A stretch of 41,582 nt of DNA, from positions 1 through 41,582 of the IMG/VR virus record IMGVR_UViG_3300037315_000124. One strand, 5' to 3'. The position numbers and the translations under genes are program-made. The notes under the pieces are model-generated. The model worked only from the letters and a program-made list of their open reading frames with translations. It had not been told where the DNA came from and did no database searches. Origin of the DNA: a virus. The first letter of the stretch is position 1. Each line of letters starts with the position of its first letter. Positions 16,843-22,969 of the stretch are shown piece by piece.

Positions 16843-17191
16843 CGAGATCAACGTCTCACTTATAGACGACGACGAGTTCAAGGAGCGATTGCTCGAGCTT
16901 CGTAACGAGCACAAGCAGCGGTCGTCGTTCTACCAAACCGGTATAGCTGTCACGCTGCCGTTGCTGTTTGTGGCGACCGGATTCGCGCTCGCCGGTGCAG
17001 TGATCGGCAGTGCTGCGATACATGCCAGTGGCATCGTGCTGTTCTTCATTGATTACGCACTGTTGGCATACGCCGAACACGAGTATCTGCAGAACAAGCA
17101 CGAAAAAGACGGCGGCGTGGAGGTGCTCCTTGCGCTGCAAGCGTCACAGATCTGTACTGGCAGCTGCGAGGACGGTTACGACGAGAGCTGA
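16829..17191 (+). CDS. Two-helix membrane protein, 120 aa
   Basis: The ATG at 16829 was chosen because T precedes it, as at most starts here; in-frame alternatives are ATG 16817 and TTG 16808. An acidic N-terminal region (about 40 residues) is followed by two membrane segments, GIAVTLPLLFVATGFALAGA and AIHASGIVLFFIDYALLAY, and a charged tail with a CTGSC pair. Both ends probably face the cytoplasm. Function is unknown. It is one of four small membrane proteins in the early and middle region. Confidence 0.58.
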   Translation: MDDSSEINVSLIDDDEFKERLLELRNEHKQRSSFYQTGIAVTLPLLFVATGFALAGAVIGSAAIHASGIVLFFIDYALLAYAEHEYLQNKHEKDGGVEVLLALQASQICTGSCEDGYDES

Positions 17192-17196
17192 TGCGT

Positions 17197-17241
17197 TGTG
17201 CGACGCGCCTGCCGGGCGCGTCACACAGGGCGACAGCCCTG
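17197..17241 (+). ncRNA. Two-hairpin structured leader before 17271
   Basis: The first stem is 12 bp with one mismatch: 17197-17200 plus 17202-17209 pair with 17215-17222 plus 17224-17227. The second stem, CAGGGC (17226-17231) with GCCCTG (17236-17241), has a GACA loop. No T-tract follows, so these are not standard terminators. They occupy most of the 79-base gap and probably form in the mRNA leader of the small membrane protein at 17271. Confidence 0.45.
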
Positions 17242-17242
17242 T

Positions 17243-17266
17243 ATTGCAGGTAACATTGCAGGTAAC
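17243..17266. repeat. Perfect 12-bp tandem duplication at a start site
   Basis: ATTGCAGGTAAC occurs at 17243-17254 and again at 17255-17266, ending 4 bases before the ATG at 17271. Each unit carries GCAGG, a weak ribosome-binding-like core, so the duplication may alter translation of the next gene. A recent slippage event is the simple alternative. Confidence 0.5.
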
Positions 17267-17270
17267 CACT

Positions 17271-17456
17271 ATGTCTATGGACGAGCGAAACGACACATTC
17301 AGCTACAAAGGGTGGCTGATATCCGATAACTTCCTGAAACGTGCGATGGCAGTCGTGGGCTACCAGTTCATCGGTACTATTGTACTCTACCTACTGCTGG
17401 TGGCCGCGGTGTTCATCATCGCATTTATCGTTGGGTTTGTAGGATCCTTGATGTAG
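17271..17456 (+). CDS. Small membrane protein, 61 aa
   Basis: A short polar start (MSMDERNDTFSYKGWLI) is followed by a long hydrophobic stretch, residues 25-60 (AVVGYQFIGTIVLYLLLVAAVFIIAF then IVGFVGSLM). It is long enough for one extended or two short membrane helices ending the protein. The ATG at 17271 follows the tandem repeat at 17243-17266. A longer upstream frame would run through hairpins and is unlikely. Size and topology would also fit a second holin or antiholin, but there is no lysin next to it. Confidence 0.55.
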   Translation: MSMDERNDTFSYKGWLISDNFLKRAMAVVGYQFIGTIVLYLLLVAAVFIIAFIVGFVGSLM

Positions 17457-17459
17457 GTG

Positions 17460-17487
17460 TTGACAGGTGTTTGGCACTTGTTACTAT
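17460..17487 (+). promoter_or_regulatory. Promoter upstream of structured non-coding region
   Basis: There is a perfect TTGACA at 17460-17465, a 16-base spacer and TACTAT at 17482-17487 (4 of 6). It starts 3 bases after a stop codon. Initiation near 17494 would make a transcript that begins just before the first helix of the adjacent RNA, which supports it being a real promoter. Confidence 0.55.
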
Positions 17488-17493
17488 CGAAGC

Positions 17494-17709
17494 AGTAGCG
17501 GTGACGAGCCCCGCTGTATCCCACACAACGCAGCTCGTCACGTGGCTTCAGCTGCCGTGTCCGGTATCGTGTCGTCCCGCACACGATCCGGCACGCGCTA
17601 CATCCGCAGTCAGTTTCCCTCTTTTGAGGAACTGCAGGGGTCGCAGAGAACGCACTGTCGTTCTCTGCCTACTGCCACACCGGACGTCAGCCCGCTTGTG
17701 GTGGTAGGC
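17494..17709 (+). ncRNA. Candidate structured RNA, five consecutive helices
   Basis: A 265-base gap without a convincing gene holds these helices: 17501-17509 with 17533-17541 (9 bp); 17556-17572 with 17581-17595 (15 bp, two single-base bulges); 17611-17615 plus 17618-17621 with 17626-17634 (9 bp, TTTT loop); 17643-17652 with 17659-17668 (perfect 10 bp); and 17669-17672 plus 17675-17679 with 17697-17707 (internal loop of TG against TG). A promoter lies directly upstream. The frames through it give Ser/Arg-rich, unfold-like peptides. I know no RNA family that matches. It could be a free small RNA or a long leader of the gene at 17723. Confidence 0.6.
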
Positions 17710-17722
17710 AGAGCAGGACAGT

Positions 17723-17899
17723 ATGGGTACAGCAGCACGAGACAACTACAATTGTGAATACGTTGAGCTGAGTGCGCAGAGCGAGCAGCAGCTACAGGAA
17801 GAAGCACAGTATTACCTTGACCGTGACTTCAGTATTCGCGAGCGGGGCAACCACAACCCCAAGTTCTATACAGTTGTTCTCTACAGAGAACGAGCATAA
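17723..17899 (+). CDS. Hypothetical protein, 58 aa
   Basis: A short gene starting at the ATG with T at -1. It encodes MGTAARDNYNCEYVELS, a Gln/Glu-rich helix (SEQQLQEEAQYYLDRDF) and a C-terminal strand (KFYTVVLYRER). The residue pattern is typical of real small soluble proteins. It ends 5 bases before the next gene and follows the structured RNA directly, so it may be regulated by it. No family is recognised. Confidence 0.5.
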   Translation: MGTAARDNYNCEYVELSAQSEQQLQEEAQYYLDRDFSIRERGNHNPKFYTVVLYRERA

Positions 17900-17904
17900 C
17901 CCGT

Positions 17905-18786
17905 ATGTTCCAACTCATCGTCGACGAAAACGACAAGCCCGTAGCGCTTCTCACCGACCTGAAACATCGCATCCACAACGAGAACATCTATTTGATGTCT
18001 CGTTACGAGGACGGCACGCGCACGTACGAGCCGATACAGCTCGGCGAGAAAAAAAGCGCAGAAGACACCACCGACGACACGAGTGAGGAGTGGCCGCCAG
18101 AAATTGATATATACCTGCGATGCCTAATAAACGACACGAGCGAGCAGTGGGTGCCGGAAAATGAAGAAACGTATTTCTTCGTAGAAACCGATGGTGAAGT
18201 TGCAGAAACATACTTTCTGAATAACCATCCGCAAGACACAGCAAGATGGAAAATTGGCAACTGCTTCAAAACCTACGAAGAAGCAAAAGCTGCAGCAGAG
18301 CGCGTGCGGCGGGCGTTAAAAGGTAACCAGTACAACACTATGGCACTACAAAAAGGACAACGTGTACGAATTGATACAGGTAATGAAGCACATATCACGC
18401 AAAAATGGTTCAACGGTCGAATCGGAATTCTTCTCAAAGAAGGCAGCGTGTCTTTCGTCGCTATCGATGGTGGTGACCAGATAGCAACAATTGACGATTA
18501 CGAACACCTCACCCCCGTCTCCCCCTCCATCGACACGTTGGTGAAGGGGGATGTGGTGGTAGATAAAGATGGTGACACACGTAAAGTGTTCGCAGTGATG
18601 GACGAGGTGTTTTTGCCATCTATTGGACACGTAAAAGCATCAGGATGGTTCCACAAAGAAAAAGCGAAGGAAGAATGCTGGCGCGTCGTCACTGAAGACG
18701 ACGAGCACACAGAACTCACCCTCCAGCAGGTAGCAGACAAGTTCGGCGTGCCGGTAGAGCAGTTGCGCATTAAAGATGACGAGTAA
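17905..18786 (+). CDS. Multidomain hypothetical protein, 293 aa
   Basis: Three parts are visible. Residues 1-75 are acidic and carry a 10-residue repeat, DTSEEWPPE and DTSEQWVPE (DNA at 18073-18102 and 18130-18159). Residues about 85-140 (YFFVETDGEVAETYF, WKIGNCFKTYEEAKAAAERVRRAL) match a small domain widespread in phage accessory proteins. From the internal ATG near 18340 (MALQKGQRVRIDTG) come two SH3-like beta segments and a helical end (LTLQQVADKFGVPVEQLRIK). The internal ATG has the same AACACT-ATG context as real starts here, so this may be two genes fused or a gene with an internal start. Function is unknown. Confidence 0.65.
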   Translation: MFQLIVDENDKPVALLTDLKHRIHNENIYLMSRYEDGTRTYEPIQLGEKKSAEDTTDDTSEEWPPEIDIYLRCLINDTSEQWVPENEETYFFVETDGEVAETYFLNNHPQDTARWKIGNCFKTYEEAKAAAERVRRALKGNQYNTMALQKGQRVRIDTGNEAHITQKWFNGRIGILLKEGSVSFVAIDGGDQIATIDDYEHLTPVSPSIDTLVKGDVVVDKDGDTRKVFAVMDEVFLPSIGHVKASGWFHKEKAKEECWRVVTEDDEHTELTLQQVADKFGVPVEQLRIKDDE

Positions 18787-18795
18787 AAAAACGTT

Positions 18796-18993
18796 ATGTT
18801 TGAGCGAGGACAGAAAGTTGAAAAAGTTGACGGCTATGCGTGGGTCGGCATCGTGTTGGGCAGCTTCGAGACGTTCGAAGGCAAGCTCCGCGTGGTCGTG
18901 CAGCAGTGCGATCTTTACGACGGTTCAGGTAAAAAAATTGCGGGCGGCGCGATTCACATTTTCTCGCCGCAGCAGTTGGCAGTAGTTGCGTGA
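18796..18993 (+). CDS. Small SH3-like hypothetical protein, 65 aa
   Basis: MFERGQKVEKVDGYAWVGIVLGSFETFEGKLRVVVQQ has the alternating strand pattern of a small beta-barrel. It resembles the beta segments of the preceding protein, which suggests they are paralogous domains. The ATG at 18796 was chosen over an overlapping frame at 18776 because of its sequence quality and the GTT-ATG context. It ends 3 bases before the lytic transglycosylase start. Function is unknown. Confidence 0.55.
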   Translation: MFERGQKVEKVDGYAWVGIVLGSFETFEGKLRVVVQQCDLYDGSGKKIAGGAIHIFSPQQLAVVA

Positions 18994-18996
18994 CAT

Positions 18997-19443
18997 ATGC
19001 ACTTTCTCACCAAGCTCCACTGCTACACGTTTCTCGCCGCTCTTGCGGGCATCCTCGGCTTTCTCGGATTAGGCACGGGCACCATCGTCTACGACCCGCA
19101 AGAGCCAGTGAACCTTGTCGAAATCAAAAAAACGGACGCACTGCCGAAATACGTCCACTACGCCCGCATACAGGCGGACAAGCACAAGGTGGACTGGCGG
19201 CTGATGATGCAGGTGATGGCGTGCGAGAGCGACTTTGACGCGGACGTGCAGAGCCGACACCGCATGCCGGACGGAACACGTGAGGTAAGCTATGGGCTCG
19301 CGCAGATATTCTTACCAGCCCACCCGCACGTGTCGAAAGATGAGGCGACGCGGTGGCGCTACGCCATCCGCTTCATGGCTGAGCACTTTGCAGCTAACAA
19401 TCACAGCTACTGGACGTGCTACCGGCAATTAGCAGCGAAGTAA
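18997..19443 (+). CDS. Membrane-anchored lytic transglycosylase (SLT family)
   Basis: 148 residues. The N-terminal hydrophobic segment (residues 10-31, FLAALAGILGFLGLGTGTIV) is a signal anchor or signal peptide. The catalytic domain shows the SLT signature: MACESDFD with the catalytic glutamate E77, then the SYGLAQIFLP motif at 98-107 and the helix ending HSYWTCYRQL. These enzymes cleave the glycan strand of peptidoglycan without water. It lies in the accessory region 9 kb from the amidase, so it may loosen the wall during DNA entry or serve as a second, exported lysin. There is no Shine-Dalgarno site. Confidence 0.82.
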   Translation: MHFLTKLHCYTFLAALAGILGFLGLGTGTIVYDPQEPVNLVEIKKTDALPKYVHYARIQADKHKVDWRLMMQVMACESDFDADVQSRHRMPDGTREVSYGLAQIFLPAHPHVSKDEATRWRYAIRFMAEHFAANNHSYWTCYRQLAAK

Positions 19444-19453
19444 TACACACATT

Positions 19454-19720
19454 ATGGAAAACAAAGAAACACACATTGAGGAGATACTCACCCAATTTCG
19501 CGGCACAACATTCAGCAGCCCACAAGACGTAGAAGACTTTCTCCGCGAAAAATTAGAGGAATACGCCACCGCACAGGTGGAGGAGGCAGAGCAAAGAGTG
19601 AAAGAAAATATGGCAAAGTATCTTGCAGACAATGCTCACTCGGATTGGAGATTTGCGGATGCAAGAATGCAAGATTTAATAAGCAGTGCTCTAGCCCCTA
19701 ACACTCAAACAGATGTATGA
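19454..19720 (+). CDS. Hypothetical helical protein, 88 aa
   Basis: Largely alpha-helical and acidic. FRGTTFSSPQDVEDFLREKLEEYATAQVEEAEQRVKENM suggests a helix followed by a short coiled coil. No motif or family is recognised. Its base composition is more AT-rich than its upstream neighbours, marking the start of an AT-richer stretch that runs to about 20.75 kb. It overlaps the next gene's start by 4 bases (ATGA). Confidence 0.55.
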   Translation: MENKETHIEEILTQFRGTTFSSPQDVEDFLREKLEEYATAQVEEAEQRVKENMAKYLADNAHSDWRFADARMQDLISSALAPNTQTDV

Positions 19721-19980
19721 GTCAATACCCGAAAGAAGCAAAAATTGAGTGCCCACGTTGCGAAGGCAAAGGATATTTGCACGTTGACGCCACAAATATT
19801 GTGCGGACGAATGAACGAGGTATTGGTATGCGCAATAAGATTCGCGAACTGGGAGAGGAAAAAGCGAAATCGATGTCGCTTCGTTCGCTGGCAAAAGCGA
19901 TTGGCTCTGAAATGAAAGCGCAGAGCATGAAGTATCAAATTCGCAAGATTGATGATATTGGCTGGGATATGTATGAGTAA
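19717..19980 (+). CDS. Small zinc-finger protein, 87 aa
   Basis: Residues 11-19 (CPRCEGKGYL) are one half of a DnaJ-type zinc-binding CxxCxGxG motif. There is no second half, so the site is either incomplete or made by dimerisation. The rest is helical and basic (NKIRELGEEKAKSMSLRSLAKAIGSEMKAQSMK). RNA or DNA binding is plausible. It overlaps the preceding gene by 4 bases. It belongs to the AT-richer accessory group with other small Cys-rich proteins. Confidence 0.55.
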   Translation: MSQYPKEAKIECPRCEGKGYLHVDATNIVRTNERGIGMRNKIRELGEEKAKSMSLRSLAKAIGSEMKAQSMKYQIRKIDDIGWDMYE

Positions 19981-19994
19981 AATCCTAAGTTGCC

Positions 19995-20150
19995 GCGGGC
20001 TGGTGGAATGGGTGGCACAACTGCGAAGCGGGGGTGTCGCAACCACCAGCTCACGCCAGCTTGGAATTGTAGGTAGCTATGGGCTTCGTGTGGAGCTATT
20101 AGCATAAATTGGTTGCTAGGCAAGGAAGCACGAAGTCTTTACCTGCCCGC
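19995..20150 (+). ncRNA. Structured intergenic region before the HTH gene
   Basis: The 198-base gap at 19981-20178 holds a 10-bp helix (19997-20006 with 20043-20052, one G-T pair) enclosing TGCGA/TCGCA (20022-20026 with 20037-20041). It also holds a 7-bp helix (20084-20090 with 20129-20135) and a GCGGGC/GCCCGC long-range pair (19995-20000 with 20145-20150). The long-range pair competes with the first helix. No protein-like frame spans it. It may be a leader RNA or two alternative folds. It does not look like a tRNA to me. Confidence 0.4.
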
Positions 20151-20156
20151 AATAGC

Positions 20157-20174
20157 ATTATCAAGTAATAGAGA
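20157..20174 (+). repeat. 18-bp duplicated leader, copy 1
   Basis: ATTATCAAGTAATAGAGA at 20157-20174 is repeated exactly at 20427-20444. Both copies end 4 bases before an ATG (20179 and 20449). This suggests a shared translation or operator element for the two genes, with AGAGA as a possible weak ribosome site. Confidence 0.6.
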
Positions 20175-20178
20175 CACA

Positions 20179-20418
20179 ATGGCGTGCATTAAACGAATTA
20201 GTAAAGAGTATATTGACTTGCGCGGCGCAAGAAAGCGAGCAGGTATAAGTTTGCAAGCGATGGCGAAAAAGCTAGATCGCTCCCCCTCATATCTTTCAGA
20301 CATAGAAAGTGAAAGACGCAATTGTTCTGAGCAAATTGTAATAAAATATAAGCAAAATGGGGCAATCTTTTGCGAGTGCAATCATAATGAGAATGAGCAA
20401 TGCTCGTTGTGTGCTTAA
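20179..20418 (+). CDS. XRE-type helix-turn-helix protein with Cys-rich tail, 79 aa
   Basis: The ATG at 20179 was chosen because it follows the duplicated leader; the longer frame from 20113 would run through the structured RNA. Residues 13-45 (LRGARKRAGISLQAMAKKLDRSPSYLSDIESERR) are a Cro/CI-like helix-turn-helix. The tail has CECNHNENEQCSLC, a likely zinc site. It is the only repressor-like gene in the window. With no integrase or second repressor nearby, it is more likely a regulator of the accessory genes than a lysogeny switch. Confidence 0.65.
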   Translation: MACIKRISKEYIDLRGARKRAGISLQAMAKKLDRSPSYLSDIESERRNCSEQIVIKYKQNGAIFCECNHNENEQCSLCA

Positions 20419-20426
20419 ATGATTGG

Positions 20427-20444
20427 ATTATCAAGTAATAGAGA
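20427..20444 (+). repeat. 18-bp duplicated leader, copy 2
   Basis: Identical to 20157-20174 and also ending 4 bases before an ATG (20449). It may be a binding site for the HTH protein encoded between the copies, or a duplicated translation signal. Confidence 0.6.
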
Positions 20445-20448
20445 TAGT

Positions 20449-20745
20449 ATGTTTGAGGAACCAAATAAGAATACATTAAATCATCTTTTCTGGGCGACGG
20501 GGGATTACGAGTATGACTCGCGTCCTGCAACAGAGAAAGAGATTGCTGATGCACGAGAGGATGCAAAAAAAGGCGATTGGATGGGCTTAGGACGGAGTTG
20601 TTGGGAGTGCAACAAAGCGCACGTTCGCTTGATAGATATGGAGAATATGAATTGCTTTTCTTGTGGGCGTATGTACCACAAGGGAATAGACATTACCGAC
20701 TACATCGGATCAGAACTAGAAGAGTACACGCACATTGGGCTGTAG
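20449..20745 (+). CDS. Zinc-ribbon protein, 98 aa
   Basis: Starts at the ATG after the second copy of the duplicated leader. The acidic N-terminal half (YDSRPATEKEIADAREDAKKGDW) is followed by CWECNKAH and CFSCGRMYH, a four-Cys zinc ribbon with CxxC pairs 22 residues apart, and an acidic tail. Such ribbons bind nucleic acid or host RNA polymerase, but no specific target can be read here. It is the last gene before the terminator at 20746-20777. Confidence 0.6.
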   Translation: MFEEPNKNTLNHLFWATGDYEYDSRPATEKEIADAREDAKKGDWMGLGRSCWECNKAHVRLIDMENMNCFSCGRMYHKGIDITDYIGSELEEYTHIGL

Positions 20746-20777
20746 GCGTAACAATAAGCGTGTTGTTGCGCTTTTTT
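20746..20777 (+). terminator. Rho-independent terminator closing the early/middle region
   Basis: GCGTAACAA (20746-20754) pairs with TTGTTGCGC (20763-20771), 9 bp including one G-T wobble, with an 8-base loop and then six T residues (20772-20777). It starts immediately after the stop at 20745. The T-tract overlaps the -35 element of the next promoter, giving a compact boundary between modules. Confidence 0.75.
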
Positions 20778-20804
20778 GATAGTGAACGTGTTACATTATA
20801 AGAT
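20776..20804 (+). promoter_or_regulatory. Promoter of the packaging module, giving a near-leaderless transcript
   Basis: TTGATA at 20776-20781, a 17-base spacer and TAAGAT at 20799-20804 (TATAAG two bases upstream is an alternative -10). Transcription would start about 20809-20811, at or beside the ATG of the small terminase gene at 20811. The mRNA would then be essentially leaderless. Confidence 0.6.
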
Positions 20805-20810
20805 AGAATC

Positions 20811-21359
20811 ATGAGCAATAGTCGGAACGAGGGGAACCAGCGAACTTCATATTCGGTGCAGGTGAAGCAGCACAAAGCCGTCAAAATCGCGGCGCACAAC
20901 AATCACTTGATACCGACCAAGCAGGACATGGAAGAAGCGGGCATGTATTCGCGCAACAGAGCGCGTACGATTCACCGATCACGTACATTTCAAGAGATTA
21001 TTGCACACTATCTTGACGACGAGCGCGTTGTGAAAGAACACAGCAATCTGCTGATGGCGAACAAGATCGAGTCCATGCCGTTCCCGGCGACCGTCGAAGA
21101 TCAGGAAGTCCAAGAGCTGCTAGAAGAGGTTGGATGTGTGATGCGCAAAGTGGTGCAGGTCGGACAAACGAAGTACGTATATTACTGGACACCCGACTTC
21201 AAAGCGCGGAAAGATGCACTCGAGCTCGCGTATCGCATCAAAGGGCACCTCGACGGCTCACACGCCGGAGGTGAGCTCAATCGGTATCGTGAACTGACCG
21301 ACGAAGACCTGAACCGGCGCCGCCGGGAGCTATTACAACAGCTTAAAAAAAAGAACTAA
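20811..21359 (+). CDS. terS: Putative terminase small subunit
   Basis: 182 residues. The basic N-terminal region (TSYSVQVKQHKAVKIAAHNN) is followed by a helical body. The C-terminal segment DFKARKDALELAYRIKGHLD, then LTDEDLNRRRRELLQQL, is characteristic of phage small terminases, which recognise the packaging start on concatemeric DNA and recruit the large subunit. It is the first gene of the packaging module and is read from its own promoter with almost no leader. The large subunit is 3 kb away, with five unrelated genes between them, which is unusual. Identification rests on the C-terminal pattern and position. Confidence 0.65.
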   Translation: MSNSRNEGNQRTSYSVQVKQHKAVKIAAHNNHLIPTKQDMEEAGMYSRNRARTIHRSRTFQEIIAHYLDDERVVKEHSNLLMANKIESMPFPATVEDQEVQELLEEVGCVMRKVVQVGQTKYVYYWTPDFKARKDALELAYRIKGHLDGSHAGGELNRYRELTDEDLNRRRRELLQQLKKKN

Positions 21360-21360
21360 C

Positions 21361-21648
21361 ATGGACAGTGGTTTTGAGACATTGCAGGCGTTCGAGAATC
21401 AAGAGGTGTGTGTCGTTGTGATACATAAACCGACGAATCAGTTCACGGCGAAAGCGCGTATTCCAATGGAGCGCGTTTCTGATTATGTACAGCAGTCAGT
21501 CGAGGTGTACTCGCAAGAGGCAACAGTGCCGTACGACGAATTCGTCGTGACGATCGTGAACCAATTTCAAGAGTACGCATGCGTACATTCACTCACTAAC
21601 TTTTTCGACCAGTATGGAGACAGCCACAACGCAGACAATCGCGAATAG
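21361..21648 (+). CDS. Hypothetical protein, 95 aa
   Basis: I recognise no family. The sequence alternates strands and helices (EVCVVVIHKPTNQFTAKARIP, VSDYVQQSVEVYSQEA, EFVVTIVNQFQEYACVHSLTNFF), so it is a compact soluble domain. It begins 1 base after the small terminase and overlaps the following fusion gene by 35 bases, suggesting coupled translation. Confidence 0.55.
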   Translation: MDSGFETLQAFENQEVCVVVIHKPTNQFTAKARIPMERVSDYVQQSVEVYSQEATVPYDEFVVTIVNQFQEYACVHSLTNFFDQYGDSHNADNRE

Positions 21649-22969
21649 CAACGACCCCATCATTTTCGTGGGCACCGGGCGTTCCGGCACATCGGTGACC
21701 GCCGGGATGCTCTACTACATGGGCGTGCATATGGGCAACGATTTTGTCCCTGCCGACAGGAACAACCCGACCGGACACTTTGAAGACCGTGCATTTACTG
21801 ACCTGATTCGGCAGTTCGCAAAGGGTGAGCTCGCCGTTTCCGAATTCAAAGAGCAAATGAAAATCCTGATCGCTGAGCGGCAAGACGAGGCATACGAGCA
21901 CAACTGTCGCTGGGGATGGAAGATACCGGTGACGACGAACGTGCTGCCGTACATCGATGAGATATGCAATGAGTTGCGTCTCGACCCGGACTACGTCCTG
22001 TGTTGGCGCTCACCGGATGCAGTTGTTGACAGTATCAAGCGCGCGTACGGATACGCTGACGGCGAAGCGGGTACATTCGTATACACGCGTGTGAAGCAGC
22101 TAGAGGATAGTGGCTTCATTACACTCGAACGAACGAAGCATGATGACGGTTCGGTCGACATCATCGGCGCGCACGTTGCTTCAGATGACGTGACGCTCGT
22201 AGACTTCGACATGCTCATTAGCCAGCCGCAGGTAGTTGCCGAGCAACTCAACAATGAGCTCGAACTTGGCGCAAGCAATGATACGGTCGAGTACGCGCAC
22301 AAGACACTCGTCAACGACGGTGACAAAAACAAAGGCGTGCTGTTCGCCATCCCAAACGACGGCTGGCTGCACTCGCTGCTTGTGCCGAAGCTGTACTACT
22401 TTTTTGATGATGTACGAGAGCGGCACCTCATGCTGCCGACGAACTTGTCCCCGGTCGACAATGCGCGCAACACGATTGTCGCAGAGTTTCTGAAGCCCGA
22501 GAACAGCCATCTCACACACCTATGGTTCATCGACAACGACACGATCCCCCCGGCACACGCACTGCAAGCGCTGCTGAAGGCAGACGCGCCGGTCGTCGTT
22601 GGGGTGACGCCGACGCAGAAGTATGACCATTTGGGTCGTGTGCGCAAAGTGCCGATGGTGTTCGTGGAGGATGTGCCGAACCGTGAGGACGCGACGGAAG
22701 CCGACTACGGCATCGTGCCGACGTACAACAACCACGGTGTCCACCAAATCGACTTGTCCGGTGCCAGCTGCATGCTCATACGCCGCGACGTGCTCGAGCA
22801 GATGGAGCCACCGTGGTTCAAGAATGAGTTCGACGAGCAGGGATTTCGGACGCGCGGAGAAGATTTGTACTTCTGCAAAAAGCTGCAGAACATGGGCATA
22901 CCGCTGTATGCGAACTTTGACGTGCAGTGCACGCATGTGAAAGAGGTAATGCTCACAGGCAGTGACTAA
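21614..22969 (+). CDS. Sulfotransferase-like / glycosyltransferase-like fusion protein
   Basis: 451 residues with two enzyme-like halves. Residues 15-230 look like a sulfotransferase: FVGTGRSGTSVTAGML at 18-33 is the 5'-phosphosulfate-binding loop for PAPS, with WGWKIPVT and VLCWRSPDAVVDSIKRAY as the 3'-phosphate region. Residues 235-451 look like a GT-A-fold glycosyltransferase: FIDNDTIPP at 305-313 carries the DxD-type metal and sugar-nucleotide motif, SGASCMLIRRDVLE follows, and GEDLYFCKK near 415 supplies the catalytic-acid region. Together they could add a sugar and a sulfate to a surface or virion glycan; the acceptor is unknown. Both halves look intact. It lies between the terminase subunits. 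Confidence 0.7.
   Translation: METATTQTIANSNDPIIFVGTGRSGTSVTAGMLYYMGVHMGNDFVPADRNNPTGHFEDRAFTDLIRQFAKGELAVSEFKEQMKILIAERQDEAYEHNCRWGWKIPVTTNVLPYIDEICNELRLDPDYVLCWRSPDAVVDSIKRAYGYADGEAGTFVYTRVKQLEDSGFITLERTKHDDGSVDIIGAHVASDDVTLVDFDMLISQPQVVAEQLNNELELGASNDTVEYAHKTLVNDGDKNKGVLFAIPNDGWLHSLLVPKLYYFFDDVRERHLMLPTNLSPVDNARNTIVAEFLKPENSHLTHLWFIDNDTIPPAHALQALLKADAPVVVGVTPTQKYDHLGRVRKVPMVFVEDVPNREDATEADYGIVPTYNNHGVHQIDLSGASCMLIRRDVLEQMEPPWFKNEFDEQGFRTRGEDLYFCKKLQNMGIPLYANFDVQCTHVKEVMLTGSD

Noticed and set aside
17467-17757. Plus-strand frames through the 17.46-17.72 kb gap
   Set aside because: The peptides are Ser/Arg/Thr-rich without domain character, and the DNA is made of consecutive inverted repeats, which fits an RNA better.
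19981-20110. tRNA-like look of the region (GGTGGAAT-like D-arm segment)
   Set aside because: No acceptor stem, anticodon arm or T-arm (GTTCGAATC) can be placed, so no tRNA.
20179-20418. HTH gene as a lysogeny repressor
   Set aside because: No integrase, excisionase, divergent Cro-like gene or attachment site is visible; a plain regulator is more likely.
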